From contig JBBRFH010000044.1 in the NCBI GenBank assembly GCA_038224615.1, forward strand, positions 1 to 16,187: a DNA stretch of 16,187 nucleotides, in the 5' to 3' direction. A model generated the notes under the pieces. That model ran no database searches, had not been told where the DNA came from, and saw only the letters and a program-made list of their open reading frames with translations. Shown piece after piece: positions 5,605-13,839 of this stretch; the first letter of the stretch is position 1; the number at the start of each line of letters is the position of its first letter. The position numbers were made by a program, and so were the translations under genes. This DNA is from JBBRFH01 sp038224615. Lineage in GTDB: Bacteria; Planctomycetota; Phycisphaerae; Tepidisphaerales; Tepidisphaeraceae.

Positions 5605-7632
5605 ATGGATGTGCAGTTGGCCAAGCCGGTCAAACGTGAAGTGCCCGGCGTGATTCCGTCACGCCCACGGAAGCCGTTGCGCGAAGAGCGGGCACCGCCT
5701 CCCTCGACGATCACTCCGGGCGTGATTCCGCCCGTCGAGCCGCTGAACGGCAGCGACGATGCCACCACCCCGCACCAACCGTCCGTGCGCCCCGCGCCGC
5801 CGTCCCCTGATTTTTCGTCGCGTCAGCCGATTTTGTTCGAGTGCGGTTGGGAAGTCTGCTGGCAGCTCGGGGGCATCTACACCGTCCTGCGTACCAAGGC
5901 GCGCTCGATGCAGGAGCGCTGGGGCGATCGCTATTTCCTGATCGGCCCGTACAACCCCGCGACCGCCGCCGGGGAGTTCGAGGAGATGCCGACCGAAGGC
6001 GTCGTCCGCCTGGCACTCGACCGACTGCGCGACCAGGGCATCCCCTGTCACTTCGGCCGCTGGCTCGTGCCCGGTCGCCCGAAGGTCATCCTGCTCGACT
6101 ACCGGGCGCGCCTGTCGCGCGCAGGCGAAGACCAGTACCTGATGTGGGCCGACCACGGCATCCAACTCAATAGCGCCGACGCCGAGTGCAACGACGTCGT
6201 GGCATTCGGCTTCGTCGTCACCGAGTTTTTCCGCGCGATGACGCAGGTGGCGCCGGGGCAGAAGATGATCGCCCACTGTCACGAGTGGATGGCCGGCGTT
6301 GCCTTGCCGCGCATCGCGCACGAGAAGCTGCCGATCACGACGGTGTTCACCACGCACGCCACGCTGCTCGGCCGATACCTCGCGGGTGACAATCCGTACT
6401 TCTACGACCACCTGCCGTTCTTCGACGGCGACACCCAGGCCGCCAAGTACCAGATCCTGCCGCGCCACCTGATCGAAAAAGCGTCGGCCCACGCGTGTAC
6501 AGTCTTCACGACCGTCTCGAACGTGACGGCGGTCGAAGCCGATCGGCTGCTGGGGCGCAATCCGGACGTCATCGTTCCCAACGGCATCGACGTCCGCCGA
6601 TTCGAGGCACCGCACGAGTTCCAGCACCAGCACAACGAGATCAAGAGCACGATCCACAAGTTCGTGATGGGGCATTTTTTCCCCAGCTACAGTTTCGATC
6701 TCGATCGCACGCTCTACGTTTTCACCTCCGGGCGATACGAATATCGCAACAAGGGCATCGATATGTTTATCGAGTCCCTGTGGCGGTTGAACCAGCGGCT
6801 CAAGCAGATGCAGAATCCGCCCACCGTGGTGACGTTCATCATCACCAAGGCACCGGTGCGGAACATCAACGTCGAAACCTTGCAGAACCAGGCGCGGATG
6901 AGCGAACTGCAACGCTACTGCGAATACCTGCAGGAAGAGATCGGTCGGCGGATTTTCATGGCCAGCGCGACCGGGCGCGACCTGCATCGCGGCGACCTGA
7001 TCGACGAAGAAGTCGGCATCCGTCTCAAGCGTTTCACGGCGGCGTTGCGCACCAATCGCCTGCCAACGATCGTCACGCATGATCTTATCGACGACGCCAC
7101 CGATCTGACGCTGCGTCACCTGCGCCATCGCGGGCTTATCAACAACGCCGACGACCCGGTGAAGGTCGTCTTCCACCCGCAGTTCGTCACTGCGACCTCG
7201 CCGCTGATCGGTCTGGATTACGACACGTTCGTGCGTGGCTGTCACATGGGCGTGTTCCCGAGCTACTACGAACCGTGGGGCTACACGCCGATGGAATGCA
7301 TCGCCAGCGGTGTGCCGGCCGTCACGACGGACCTTTCGGGGTTCGGCAGCTATGTGAAGGAGCACGTCGATCGCCCGCACGAGCACGGCATCACGGTCGT
7401 TCACCGTCGCAACAAGAGCTTCGACCAGGCCGCCGACGAACTCGCCGATTACATGGCGTACTTCGCGTCGCTGAATCGGCGGCAGCGGATTGAGCTGCGT
7501 AATCGCACCGAGGCGTTCAGCGACCAGTTCGACTGGGAACAGCTCTCACGTCATTACCACGCCGCGCACGACCTGGCGCTGCAACGCACCGCCGGCGCGC
7601 AGGCGGGCAAAGTGGAAGTACGGCTCGTCTAA
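5605..7632 (+). CDS. Glycogen synthase, eukaryotic/GT3 type
   Basis: This 675-residue glycosyltransferase extends alpha-1,4-glucan chains from a nucleotide sugar; the animal and fungal GT3 family uses UDP-glucose. The match to eukaryotic enzymes runs the full length: GGIYTVL (89-95), HCHEWMAGVALP, FTTHATLLGRYLAG, TTVSNVTAVEADRLL, PNGIDVRRF, GRYEYRNKGIDMFIE, GLDYDTFVRGCHMGVFPSYYEP, and the catalytic glutamates in EPWGYTPMEC (E556, E564). An arginine-rich helix (R625, R626, R628, R632, R634) falls where eukaryotic enzymes sense glucose-6-phosphate. The first 75 residues are a Pro/Arg-rich tail containing PGVIP twice (14-18, 38-42). The start at 5605 has GAGGGA about nine bases upstream; the earlier in-frame ATGs at 5497, 5506 and 5551 lie at or before the expected transcript start. 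It stands alone, with no branching enzyme nearby. Confidence 0.95.
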   Translation: MDVQLAKPVKREVPGVIPSRPRKPLREERAPPPSTITPGVIPPVEPLNGSDDATTPHQPSVRPAPPSPDFSSRQPILFECGWEVCWQLGGIYTVLRTKARSMQERWGDRYFLIGPYNPATAAGEFEEMPTEGVVRLALDRLRDQGIPCHFGRWLVPGRPKVILLDYRARLSRAGEDQYLMWADHGIQLNSADAECNDVVAFGFVVTEFFRAMTQVAPGQKMIAHCHEWMAGVALPRIAHEKLPITTVFTTHATLLGRYLAGDNPYFYDHLPFFDGDTQAAKYQILPRHLIEKASAHACTVFTTVSNVTAVEADRLLGRNPDVIVPNGIDVRRFEAPHEFQHQHNEIKSTIHKFVMGHFFPSYSFDLDRTLYVFTSGRYEYRNKGIDMFIESLWRLNQRLKQMQNPPTVVTFIITKAPVRNINVETLQNQARMSELQRYCEYLQEEIGRRIFMASATGRDLHRGDLIDEEVGIRLKRFTAALRTNRLPTIVTHDLIDDATDLTLRHLRHRGLINNADDPVKVVFHPQFVTATSPLIGLDYDTFVRGCHMGVFPSYYEPWGYTPMECIASGVPAVTTDLSGFGSYVKEHVDRPHEHGITVVHRRNKSFDQAADELADYMAYFASLNRRQRIELRNRTEAFSDQFDWEQLSRHYHAAHDLALQRTAGAQAGKVEVRLV

Positions 7633-7962
7633 GACCCGTCGTTCGCCCTGCGCTGCGGTGCCCGCACTCCAAGGGGCCGTAGATAATTCCCCAATTTTGT
7701 GGTTTTTGCTGCGGCATGTTGTCGTGCGCGGCGATCAACCTGACCCGCGAATCGCCCGCCGTGCGGCGATTGCTTTGCGATAGTGCCTGAAAAACCGCAA
7801 TTCGGCCCACAAATCCACCATTTTCAATGCGAAACAGCGGATTCGCCTCGGTTGGCAACGGCCGGAAGTCGGTTAACGACCGCGCCCCAATACGCCGAAA
7901 CAGGTGTTGTGGCGTCCGGTTGCGGACGGTCGGGTCTTAATTGAAATGGAGCAGGTGTGCTG
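7633..7962. other. Intergenic region before the chemoreceptor gene
   Basis: No gene is supported. One small hairpin, AATCGCCCGC paired with GCGGCGATT (7750-7759 and 7763-7771, one bulge), follows glycogen synthase by about 120 bp and has no T-tract. I could not identify a sigma-28, sigma-54 or convincing sigma-70 promoter for the chemoreceptor. Confidence 0.4.
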
Positions 7963-9522
7963 ATGAACATGACGATAGGTCGTCGCATCGCGGCAGGGTT
8001 TACAGGCTGCGTTGTCGTACTCGCCGTCATGGGGGGCTTTGCCTATATCGAGTTCCGCCAACTCGTGGAGGAAGTCCACACGGTCGCCGAAGACTCGTTC
8101 CCCGCCGCCGTCGACGCGACGCGGTGCGTGTCGGCGCTGCGCGGCAGCGCGTTGGCGACGATGCGCCACATCTTCACAGAGAATCCCGAATTCATGGCCA
8201 AGGAGGAAGCCGGCATCGTCGAGATCGGCAAGGAAATCGACGGCCTGTACACCGAGATCGAGGCCCGCTGCGACACGCCTGAAGAGAAACAACTCGTGGC
8301 CGACTGCAGGACCGCGGCGGGGCCGTTTCGCGCCGCGCGGACCAAGGTGCTGGGACTCAGCCGCGACGGGAAGAAGACGGACGCCGCGCGGGTCGTCGAG
8401 CAGGAGATGCGTCCTGCCCAGGACACGTATCGCGCTGCGCTCGACAAACTCGCCACCTACTTCCAGACCAAAGGCCACGACCGCGGAATAAGCGCCGTCG
8501 CAGCGGCACAGTTTGGGCAGCGCGCCGCGTTGATCACGCTGATCGGTGGATTGGGCGTGGCGATTTTCCTTGGATGGTGGATCGGGCGGGGAATCAACAA
8601 GGTGCTCAACGCGCTCGCCGACCCGCTCGGGCAGCGCGCGTCGGAGGTGGCGTCGGCGTCGCAGCAGATCGCCAACGCCGGACAGTCCCTGGCGTCCGGT
8701 GCCAGCGAACAGGCGGCCAGCCTCGAGGAGACCAGCAGCAGTCTCGAGGAACTCAGCGCGATGACGAACAAGAACGCCGAGGCCGCCCAGCAGGCCACGA
8801 ATCTTGCCGACGACGCCCGCGGTGCCGCCGGCAAAGGCAATGATGCGATGAGCAAGATGAGCGGCGCGATTCACGACATCGAGAAGAGCGCGCAGGACAC
8901 GGCGAAGATCATCAAGGTGATCGACGAGATCGCGTTCCAGACCAATCTGCTCGCCTTGAACGCCGCAGTCGAAGCGGCGCGGGCCGGCGAGGCGGGCAAG
9001 GGATTCGCGGTCGTCGCTGAAGAGGTTCGCAACCTGGCGATGCGCAGCGCCGAGGCGGCGAAGAACACCGCCGCCATGATCGAGACATCGGTCAGCAGCG
9101 CTCGGAACGGCGTGACGATCGCGGGCACGGTCGGCGAGCGACTGGCGGAGATCGTGCAGAAGTCGGACAAGGTCGGCAGCCTGATCGCCGAGATTGCCGC
9201 CTCCAGCGGCGAGCAGACCAAGGGCATCGCCCAGATCAACACTGCCGTCACCCAGATGGACAAGGTCACCCAGTCCGGCGCCGCCAACGCCGAGGAATCC
9301 GCCGCCGCCAGCGAAGAGTTGTCGGCGCAGGCGCAGCAGATGAAGTCGATGGTTAACGAGTTGCTCCAACTCGTCCGCGGCGCACGCGCGACGCAAGTGT
9401 CGACGCCAACGTCGACGCCCTCGCTTCGCAAGCCCCAGGCGTCTGCGACGAAGTCCGCGTCGAAACCGTCCAAGCAGGCGTCAAAGCCGACCGACTTCGA
9501 CGATTTCAACCTCGCCGCGTAA
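7963..9522 (+). CDS. Methyl-accepting chemotaxis protein
   Basis: This 519-residue inner-membrane chemoreceptor would relay periplasmic signals to CheA/CheW. A first membrane helix (about 10-29) precedes a periplasmic domain of about 155 residues predicted to be helical, resembling a four-helix-bundle sensor. The second membrane helix is about 188-207. A short linker (GRGINKVLNALADPLGQRA) leads straight into the methylation helices, with EQAASLEETSSSLEE, so a full HAMP domain seems absent. The signalling tip starts at E322 (EIAFQTNLLALNAAVEAARA) and is canonical. The C-terminus has a roughly 40-residue Ser/Lys/Pro-rich linker ending in DFDDF (511-515), which fits the x-[HFYW]-x-x-[HFYW] pattern of CheR-tethering pentapeptides. 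ATG 7963 is chosen for its GCAGG seven bases upstream; GTG 7957 and ATG 7969 are alternatives. No other chemotaxis gene is nearby. Confidence 0.93.
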   Translation: MNMTIGRRIAAGFTGCVVVLAVMGGFAYIEFRQLVEEVHTVAEDSFPAAVDATRCVSALRGSALATMRHIFTENPEFMAKEEAGIVEIGKEIDGLYTEIEARCDTPEEKQLVADCRTAAGPFRAARTKVLGLSRDGKKTDAARVVEQEMRPAQDTYRAALDKLATYFQTKGHDRGISAVAAAQFGQRAALITLIGGLGVAIFLGWWIGRGINKVLNALADPLGQRASEVASASQQIANAGQSLASGASEQAASLEETSSSLEELSAMTNKNAEAAQQATNLADDARGAAGKGNDAMSKMSGAIHDIEKSAQDTAKIIKVIDEIAFQTNLLALNAAVEAARAGEAGKGFAVVAEEVRNLAMRSAEAAKNTAAMIETSVSSARNGVTIAGTVGERLAEIVQKSDKVGSLIAEIAASSGEQTKGIAQINTAVTQMDKVTQSGAANAEESAAASEELSAQAQQMKSMVNELLQLVRGARATQVSTPTSTPSLRKPQASATKSASKPSKQASKPTDFDDFNLAA

Positions 9523-9545
9523 CCCGACGGGCGAACCGGGTCGCG

Positions 9546-9638
9546 GAATGGCGAATGACAAAACTCAAGTGACAGATGAGGAAGCCCGTCGGCTTACTGG
9601 GGTCTGATTTGTCGTTTGGGTTTTGTCATTTGTCATTC
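9546..9638. repeat. GAATGACAAA-type inverted repeat
   Basis: The arms 9546-9568 and 9616-9638 (23 nt) are reverse complements at 20 of 23 positions, around a 47-nt spacer. The element fills most of the gap between the chemoreceptor stop and the permease start, ending about 21 bp before the permease ATG. It may end the upstream transcript, form the permease leader, or simply be a dispersed repeat. Confidence 0.75.
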
Positions 9639-9659
9639 CCATAGCATGATGTCCACCGC

Positions 9660-11558
9660 ATGGCATCGTTCGCACAGACCATTCGGGGGCTCTGGCCGTT
9701 TGGACCCATCTTTGCCAAGGAGCTGCGCCAGATGGCGCGGCGCAAACGCACTTACTTCCTTCGGTCGGCGTACCTCGGGATCCTGCTCTTCGTGTTGTTC
9801 ATGTGCTGGGTGAGCGAGTCGCAGAGCTACCGCTACGACGGCTATGGCAATCGCAACAGCAGCGTCGTCGTCGCGGCGCAGCGGCAGGCGGAGATGGGGC
9901 GGTATTTCTTCGTCACGTTTGCGATGTTCAGCGTCGTGGCGATGCACCTGATCGGCCCGGTACTCACCAGCACGGCGATCGGTTCGGAGAAGCTGCGGCG
10001 GACGCTCGATGTGCTGCTGATGACGCCGATCAACGCGTGGCAGATCGTCGGCGGAAAACTGTCGTCGCGCATGCTGACGGCGGTGATGCTGCTCGGGCTG
10101 ACGTTGCCCGTGCTGGCGATCGTGCGACTGCTCGGCGGCGTCGAGATCGCCGACGTCTTCGGCGCTCTCACCCTGGCGGCGGCGACGGCACTGGGGTCGG
10201 CGGCGCTCGGGCTGTGGCTCTCCTGTTATATGAAGCGCGCCTGGGCCGTCATCCTGATGGCGTACCTGATCCAGGCGGCGATCTATTTCGTCTTGCCGCT
10301 GCTGGGGGCGATGTTGATCTTCGGGTACATGCGCAGTTACCAAAGCAGTTCGAGCGCATCGCCGGCATTTTGGATGACCGCCGCGAAGGTCTTCCTCGCG
10401 ACGCACCCGGTCTACACCACCGGCTTGATGACGATGGGCCGCGGAATGGGGACGTTTTCGTGGTGGCCGGCGGTCTGGGGGCAGATGGGATTGGCGCTGG
10501 TACTGACGCTGATGTCGGCGCGCGTGGTTCGCCGGCACGCCCGCCATGAGCGTGGCGAGTCTGCCGCCGCCATTTCCACGCCGATGCCGCCGGCCTTCCC
10601 GGCGTTGCCGATCGAGGCGTTGACGCCCACCGACGCCGTCGCGCTATCGCCGCCGTTGCCGGGAACGCTGGACTACCAGAAACCCAGTGGCTTCGATCGT
10701 CCCCTGCGCGCGCACCGGCCGGTGAGCGATTACCCGATCCTCTGGCACGAGCTGCGCCGGCCGCTGCTGGCGCGCACGTGGCAGCGCGTGCTCGCCACCT
10801 CCATCGTGCTGGCGCTTCTCGGACTCTCGTACCTGGGCCTGTGGGGGATCGGCGAACTTCACCGCGCCGATTCGCGGATCGGCTACGCGTTCATTTTTCA
10901 CGGCCTGCTTTTCCTGATCGCAATCGTGCTGTCAGCCACCGCCATCGCGACCGAAAAGGAGAGCGACACGTGGACATTGCTAATCGCCACACCAATCAGC
11001 GGCGCGACGTTGGTTGCGGGCAAGCTTGTGGGCGTGCTGCGCCGGCTGATGTGGCCGTGCCTGCTCATGGTGGCGCATTTCGGCGGCTTCATCCTGGCCG
11101 GCTTGCTATCGCCGTGGGGCGGGCTTATCGCGACATGGGTGACGATCACCTTCATCTTCCCGTGGATCGCAACGGGGCTGTATTTCTCGCTCCGATGCAC
11201 GCGCGTGACGACTGCAGTCGTACTGAACCTGCTGATGCCCGTGCTCGTCTACGGCGTGGTCCCGCTCGTGCTGCTGGCGATCGGCCCGCTCATCCGCGCG
11301 CCGGGCTGGCGCGGCGACGCACTGCCCGAGCTTACGCTCTACTATCTCCCCTGGTGGTATCTCGGGGAAGGCATCGACCGCTTCGGCTGGAGCGCCAACT
11401 TTGAGTCCCCCATCTACCTCGGAGGGCGGCAGGTCACCATGTATGAGTTCTTGGCGTACATGTTCATCGCGGGCATCGTGCAGATCGCATTTTCCGGCGT
11501 CGTGCTCTGGTGGATGAGCTTCCGCTTCAACCGCATGGTCGGCCGGGCCGACGGATGA
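9660..11558 (+). CDS. ABC-2 type permease with two fused halves
   Basis: This 632-residue multi-pass inner-membrane protein resembles the permease part of ABC-2 exporters. Two homologous halves are visible. FAKELRQMARRKR (18-30) parallels LWHELRRPLLART (361-373). GSEKLRRTLDVLLMTPI with a downstream GGKL (108-134) parallels ATEKESDTWTLLIATPI with a downstream AGKL (430-456). About five or six membrane helices per half surround these motifs (for example 37-51, 82-106, 137-158, 165-188, 195-223; then 379-396, 408-430, 466-490, 494-510, 518-542, 597-618). A Pro/Ala-rich cytoplasmic linker (about 290-360) joins them. There is no ATP-binding domain, and no ATPase gene lies in the window, so the partner is encoded elsewhere. 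The substrate is unknown. ATG 9660 is the first in frame, with a poor ribosome site. Confidence 0.82.
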   Translation: MASFAQTIRGLWPFGPIFAKELRQMARRKRTYFLRSAYLGILLFVLFMCWVSESQSYRYDGYGNRNSSVVVAAQRQAEMGRYFFVTFAMFSVVAMHLIGPVLTSTAIGSEKLRRTLDVLLMTPINAWQIVGGKLSSRMLTAVMLLGLTLPVLAIVRLLGGVEIADVFGALTLAAATALGSAALGLWLSCYMKRAWAVILMAYLIQAAIYFVLPLLGAMLIFGYMRSYQSSSSASPAFWMTAAKVFLATHPVYTTGLMTMGRGMGTFSWWPAVWGQMGLALVLTLMSARVVRRHARHERGESAAAISTPMPPAFPALPIEALTPTDAVALSPPLPGTLDYQKPSGFDRPLRAHRPVSDYPILWHELRRPLLARTWQRVLATSIVLALLGLSYLGLWGIGELHRADSRIGYAFIFHGLLFLIAIVLSATAIATEKESDTWTLLIATPISGATLVAGKLVGVLRRLMWPCLLMVAHFGGFILAGLLSPWGGLIATWVTITFIFPWIATGLYFSLRCTRVTTAVVLNLLMPVLVYGVVPLVLLAIGPLIRAPGWRGDALPELTLYYLPWWYLGEGIDRFGWSANFESPIYLGGRQVTMYEFLAYMFIAGIVQIAFSGVVLWWMSFRFNRMVGRADG

Positions 11559-11588
11559 TGAGCGGCAATGCGACAGTCGCAGAGACGT

Positions 11589-11745
11589 TTGTCATCCTGA
11601 GCGCCGCGAAGGATCTACTCGCCGGTGCCGTGGTTTTGACGTTTTCCCGGCGGACGATGGAAAGCCTGACTCACGTCGACATCTCTGCGATGACCACCGG
11701 GCCTTCACGCCGCGAGCAGATCCTTCGCGGCGCTCAGGATGACAA
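11589..11745. repeat. Near-perfect 34-bp inverted repeat between convergent genes
   Basis: The arms 11589-11622 and 11712-11745 match at 33 of 34 positions; the outer 28 bp are perfect. They enclose 89 bp. The arm core reads GTCATCCTGAGCGCCGCGAA on the plus strand and again, reading inward, from the minus strand. Translated, the arms give peptides like VILSAAKDL, which I recall as a recurrent spurious-ORF motif in many bacterial genomes. It sits between the permease and the secreted-protein gene and could end transcription from both sides. Confidence 0.9.
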
Positions 11746-11765
11746 GCTGCTCAGCGTCCGGAGCG

Positions 11766-13727
11766 TTATTCAATCGGCGGCGGCATCGGCAGGTGCGAGG
11801 TCAGCGGCGGCTGGTCTTTTTTCATCGCCTTGATGATCGCCGTCAGCCGCTCGCGCGCTTCGGGGCCTTGCTTCGGCGACGCATCCTCAAGCACGCTGAC
11901 AAGCGCGGGGCCCATCGCCGTCAGTTGTACTTCGACCTGCTCACGCTGTTTCCAGTCGCCGACGCCCAGTTGGGCGATGAGGTCGTTCGCCTGGGTGACG
12001 ACCGACTGCGCCGGGAACGGCCGGGGGTTTTGATAATCGCGGATGGCGGCGACGGCGATATCGAGCTTCGGGCCGGCCGTCAGTTGGATCGGCAGCGTGG
12101 GCGCGTCGATGGTGCCGCGGAACGTGCTCTGGTCGAACATCGTCACCTGCACGTCCGGCAGACCCGGATCGGGCCGGACAATGGCGGCGATCTCCGGCGC
12201 GTTCAGTGAAAGGGTGTCGAAGGTCGTGATCAACTTGATCTGCCCGTCGAGCCTGGCGGAGACGACATCGGTTCCGCTCAGGCCGAGCGTTGCAGCGCCG
12301 GCACCGACGTTGCTCTCGGGCGCCTTGAGCTGCAGCCGTTCGATCGCCGCCGACGTCACCTGGACCGGATCGGCCGACGTGCTGGTGAGCAATTTCAACG
12401 GCCAGACGCTCCGGCTGACGACGCCAGTGAGATGCGAGCCGTCGCTGAGGAAGACCTCCTGCGCGCCGCTCCCGCCGAGCAGGATCGTGGAGACCTGGGC
12501 CGGCGCTAGCTTGAGGGTGCCGTAGCGGGTGACGAGCTCGATCGGTTCGGCTAGCGCCGCGATTCGGCAGCGCTCGCCGCCGGTGAAAAAGACCATCGGC
12601 TGATCGAACTTCCATTCCGGCGGGTCCGCCGAGGCGGCGCGATAGCCGAGTCGCTGCACCTGCGCCATCGGCACCTGGGTGACCTGTCCGCTGGCCAGTT
12701 GCAGCGGGATCGTCGCCTGCTGCAGTTCGCCGCCGAAGATCTCGCCATCGATGGTGACCAGCAGTTGCCGCGGGCGGTAGTCGCCGACGTTGAAAATCCC
12801 CGCGACACTCTTGGCGGGCAAGCTGATCGTGCCGTAGGGGGTTTTGAGCGCGTAGCTGTCGAGCTTGATATCGCCGCGCATCTGGTCCCCGCCACGCAGT
12901 TCGAGGATATCGGCGGTCGTGCTGCCGCGGAGCAGTTCGCGATCCCCGACGAAACCACCGCCGCCGCCGCGCACGTTGACGATCACCTTGCGGAGTTCGG
13001 TCGGCAGGTCACTGATCGCCTTGGACTCCTTGAGCGCGTCGATCCACGTGGTCGCGGCGTCAGCGTTGTCGAACGTCCCGTACCAGGTGACGATCGCCGA
13101 CTTCTGTTTCGGGGCGATCTTGATCTGAAAGTTGGTGATGCACTGATTGCTGGGCTGGTAGCGGATGGTCGGTTTCACCCGGCTGCCCTTGCCCGCCTGC
13201 AGTGCCATCGCCGCCCGCTCGGCACCGGTGTTGGCCACCCAGCCGATGTTCCCTTCCGGCGCAGCCGGGCCCGCATTGGCTTTGGCCTTGGGGTCGACGA
13301 TGAGTTGTGAGTCGTTCACGCCATAGTTGGTGCTGGTCATCAACTGGATGTTGAGCGAGACCTCGCGGTCCTGCGTGTTGTCGAAGATGTCGATGACGCG
13401 AACGACGTTGGCATCCTCCTCAAATTTAAGCCGCCGCGCGTGCCGCACCGGGCCGCGGGGATCGAAGGTGAGGGTCAGCTCCTTGTTGGCGGCGTCGAAG
13501 TTGCCGGTCTGCTGGCTCTGCTGCGGCTGCTGCCCGTTAACGGTGATTATGCCCGCCTGCGAGAAGACCGGCTGATTGCCCTGCTGCTGCACGCTGCCCT
13601 GGTAATAGATAATCCACTGGTTGCCGCTGCCGTCCGGGGACTGGTAAGGCAGTTGCACCGGGTCGGCTAGAACCGGTGCGGACAGAGACAGCAAAAGTGC
13701 GATTGATAGGTGGGCGCGGGAAGTCAT
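11766..13727 (-). CDS. Secreted protein with six beta repeats and a HEAT-like tail
   Basis: I do not recognise a named family. The 653-residue protein starts with a signal peptide (MTSRAHLS then a hydrophobic run, likely cut after A21 in VLA-DP), so it is exported. Residues about 25-236 form a beta-rich domain with WIIYYQGSVQQQG, a Gln-rich loop, and LTLTFDPRGP. A GGGGG hinge follows. Then come six units of 33-48 residues (about 279-326, 330-371, 387-428, 433-477, 495-527, 534-573). Each has a hydrophobic strand, a D-G or G-G turn, a G-x-(I/L/V) strand, a second strand such as PIQL or ISL, and a last strand ending in (V/I)xxI. A helical end (about 581-637: WKQREQVEVQLTAMGPALVSVLEDA) resembles HEAT-like segments in planctomycete proteins. 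The start at 13727 has AAGAGG five bases upstream. Confidence 0.85.
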   Translation of the reverse strand: MTSRAHLSIALLLSLSAPVLADPVQLPYQSPDGSGNQWIIYYQGSVQQQGNQPVFSQAGIITVNGQQPQQSQQTGNFDAANKELTLTFDPRGPVRHARRLKFEEDANVVRVIDIFDNTQDREVSLNIQLMTSTNYGVNDSQLIVDPKAKANAGPAAPEGNIGWVANTGAERAAMALQAGKGSRVKPTIRYQPSNQCITNFQIKIAPKQKSAIVTWYGTFDNADAATTWIDALKESKAISDLPTELRKVIVNVRGGGGGFVGDRELLRGSTTADILELRGGDQMRGDIKLDSYALKTPYGTISLPAKSVAGIFNVGDYRPRQLLVTIDGEIFGGELQQATIPLQLASGQVTQVPMAQVQRLGYRAASADPPEWKFDQPMVFFTGGERCRIAALAEPIELVTRYGTLKLAPAQVSTILLGGSGAQEVFLSDGSHLTGVVSRSVWPLKLLTSTSADPVQVTSAAIERLQLKAPESNVGAGAATLGLSGTDVVSARLDGQIKLITTFDTLSLNAPEIAAIVRPDPGLPDVQVTMFDQSTFRGTIDAPTLPIQLTAGPKLDIAVAAIRDYQNPRPFPAQSVVTQANDLIAQLGVGDWKQREQVEVQLTAMGPALVSVLEDASPKQGPEARERLTAIIKAMKKDQPPLTSHLPMPPPIE

Positions 13728-13782
13728 GGCAACCTCTTGGACGATCATCTGGCGTCAAGGTTACGAGCAAAATCCGAATGAC

Positions 13783-13803
13783 GAAACCAGAAACCAGAAA
13801 TCA
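13783..13803. repeat. GAAACCA heptamer array
   Basis: GAAACCA occurs twice in direct tandem, followed by GAAATCA. The array stands 36 nt before the CCAAG hairpin, a similar distance to that between array and hairpin at 3988-4022. Confidence 0.6.
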
Positions 13804-13839
13804 AATCCGAACGGGCACCTTTGAAAAACTCTGTTTCAG

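Noticed and set aside
5165..5768. Small minus-strand frames across the divergent region (90 and 172 codons)
   Set aside because: No signatures; they overlap promoter elements and the glycogen synthase start, and one overlaps the repressor promoter area.
5659..7404. 581-codon open frame on the minus strand opposite glycogen synthase
   Set aside because: High GC keeps antisense frames open; the translation has no family signature while the plus strand encodes an unmistakable GT3 enzyme.
7750..7771. Terminator after glycogen synthase
   Set aside because: The stem is short with a bulge and is not followed by a T-tract, so it is kept only as a note in the intergenic entry.
7873..9396. 507-codon minus-strand frame opposite the chemoreceptor
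   Set aside because: Composition is an Arg/Leu/Gly/Asp-rich shadow of the receptor's repeated codons, with no recognisable domain.
9633..10547. 304-codon minus-strand frame opposite the permease start
   Set aside because: An Arg/His/Gln-rich translation is typical of antisense of membrane-protein codons; there is no start context.
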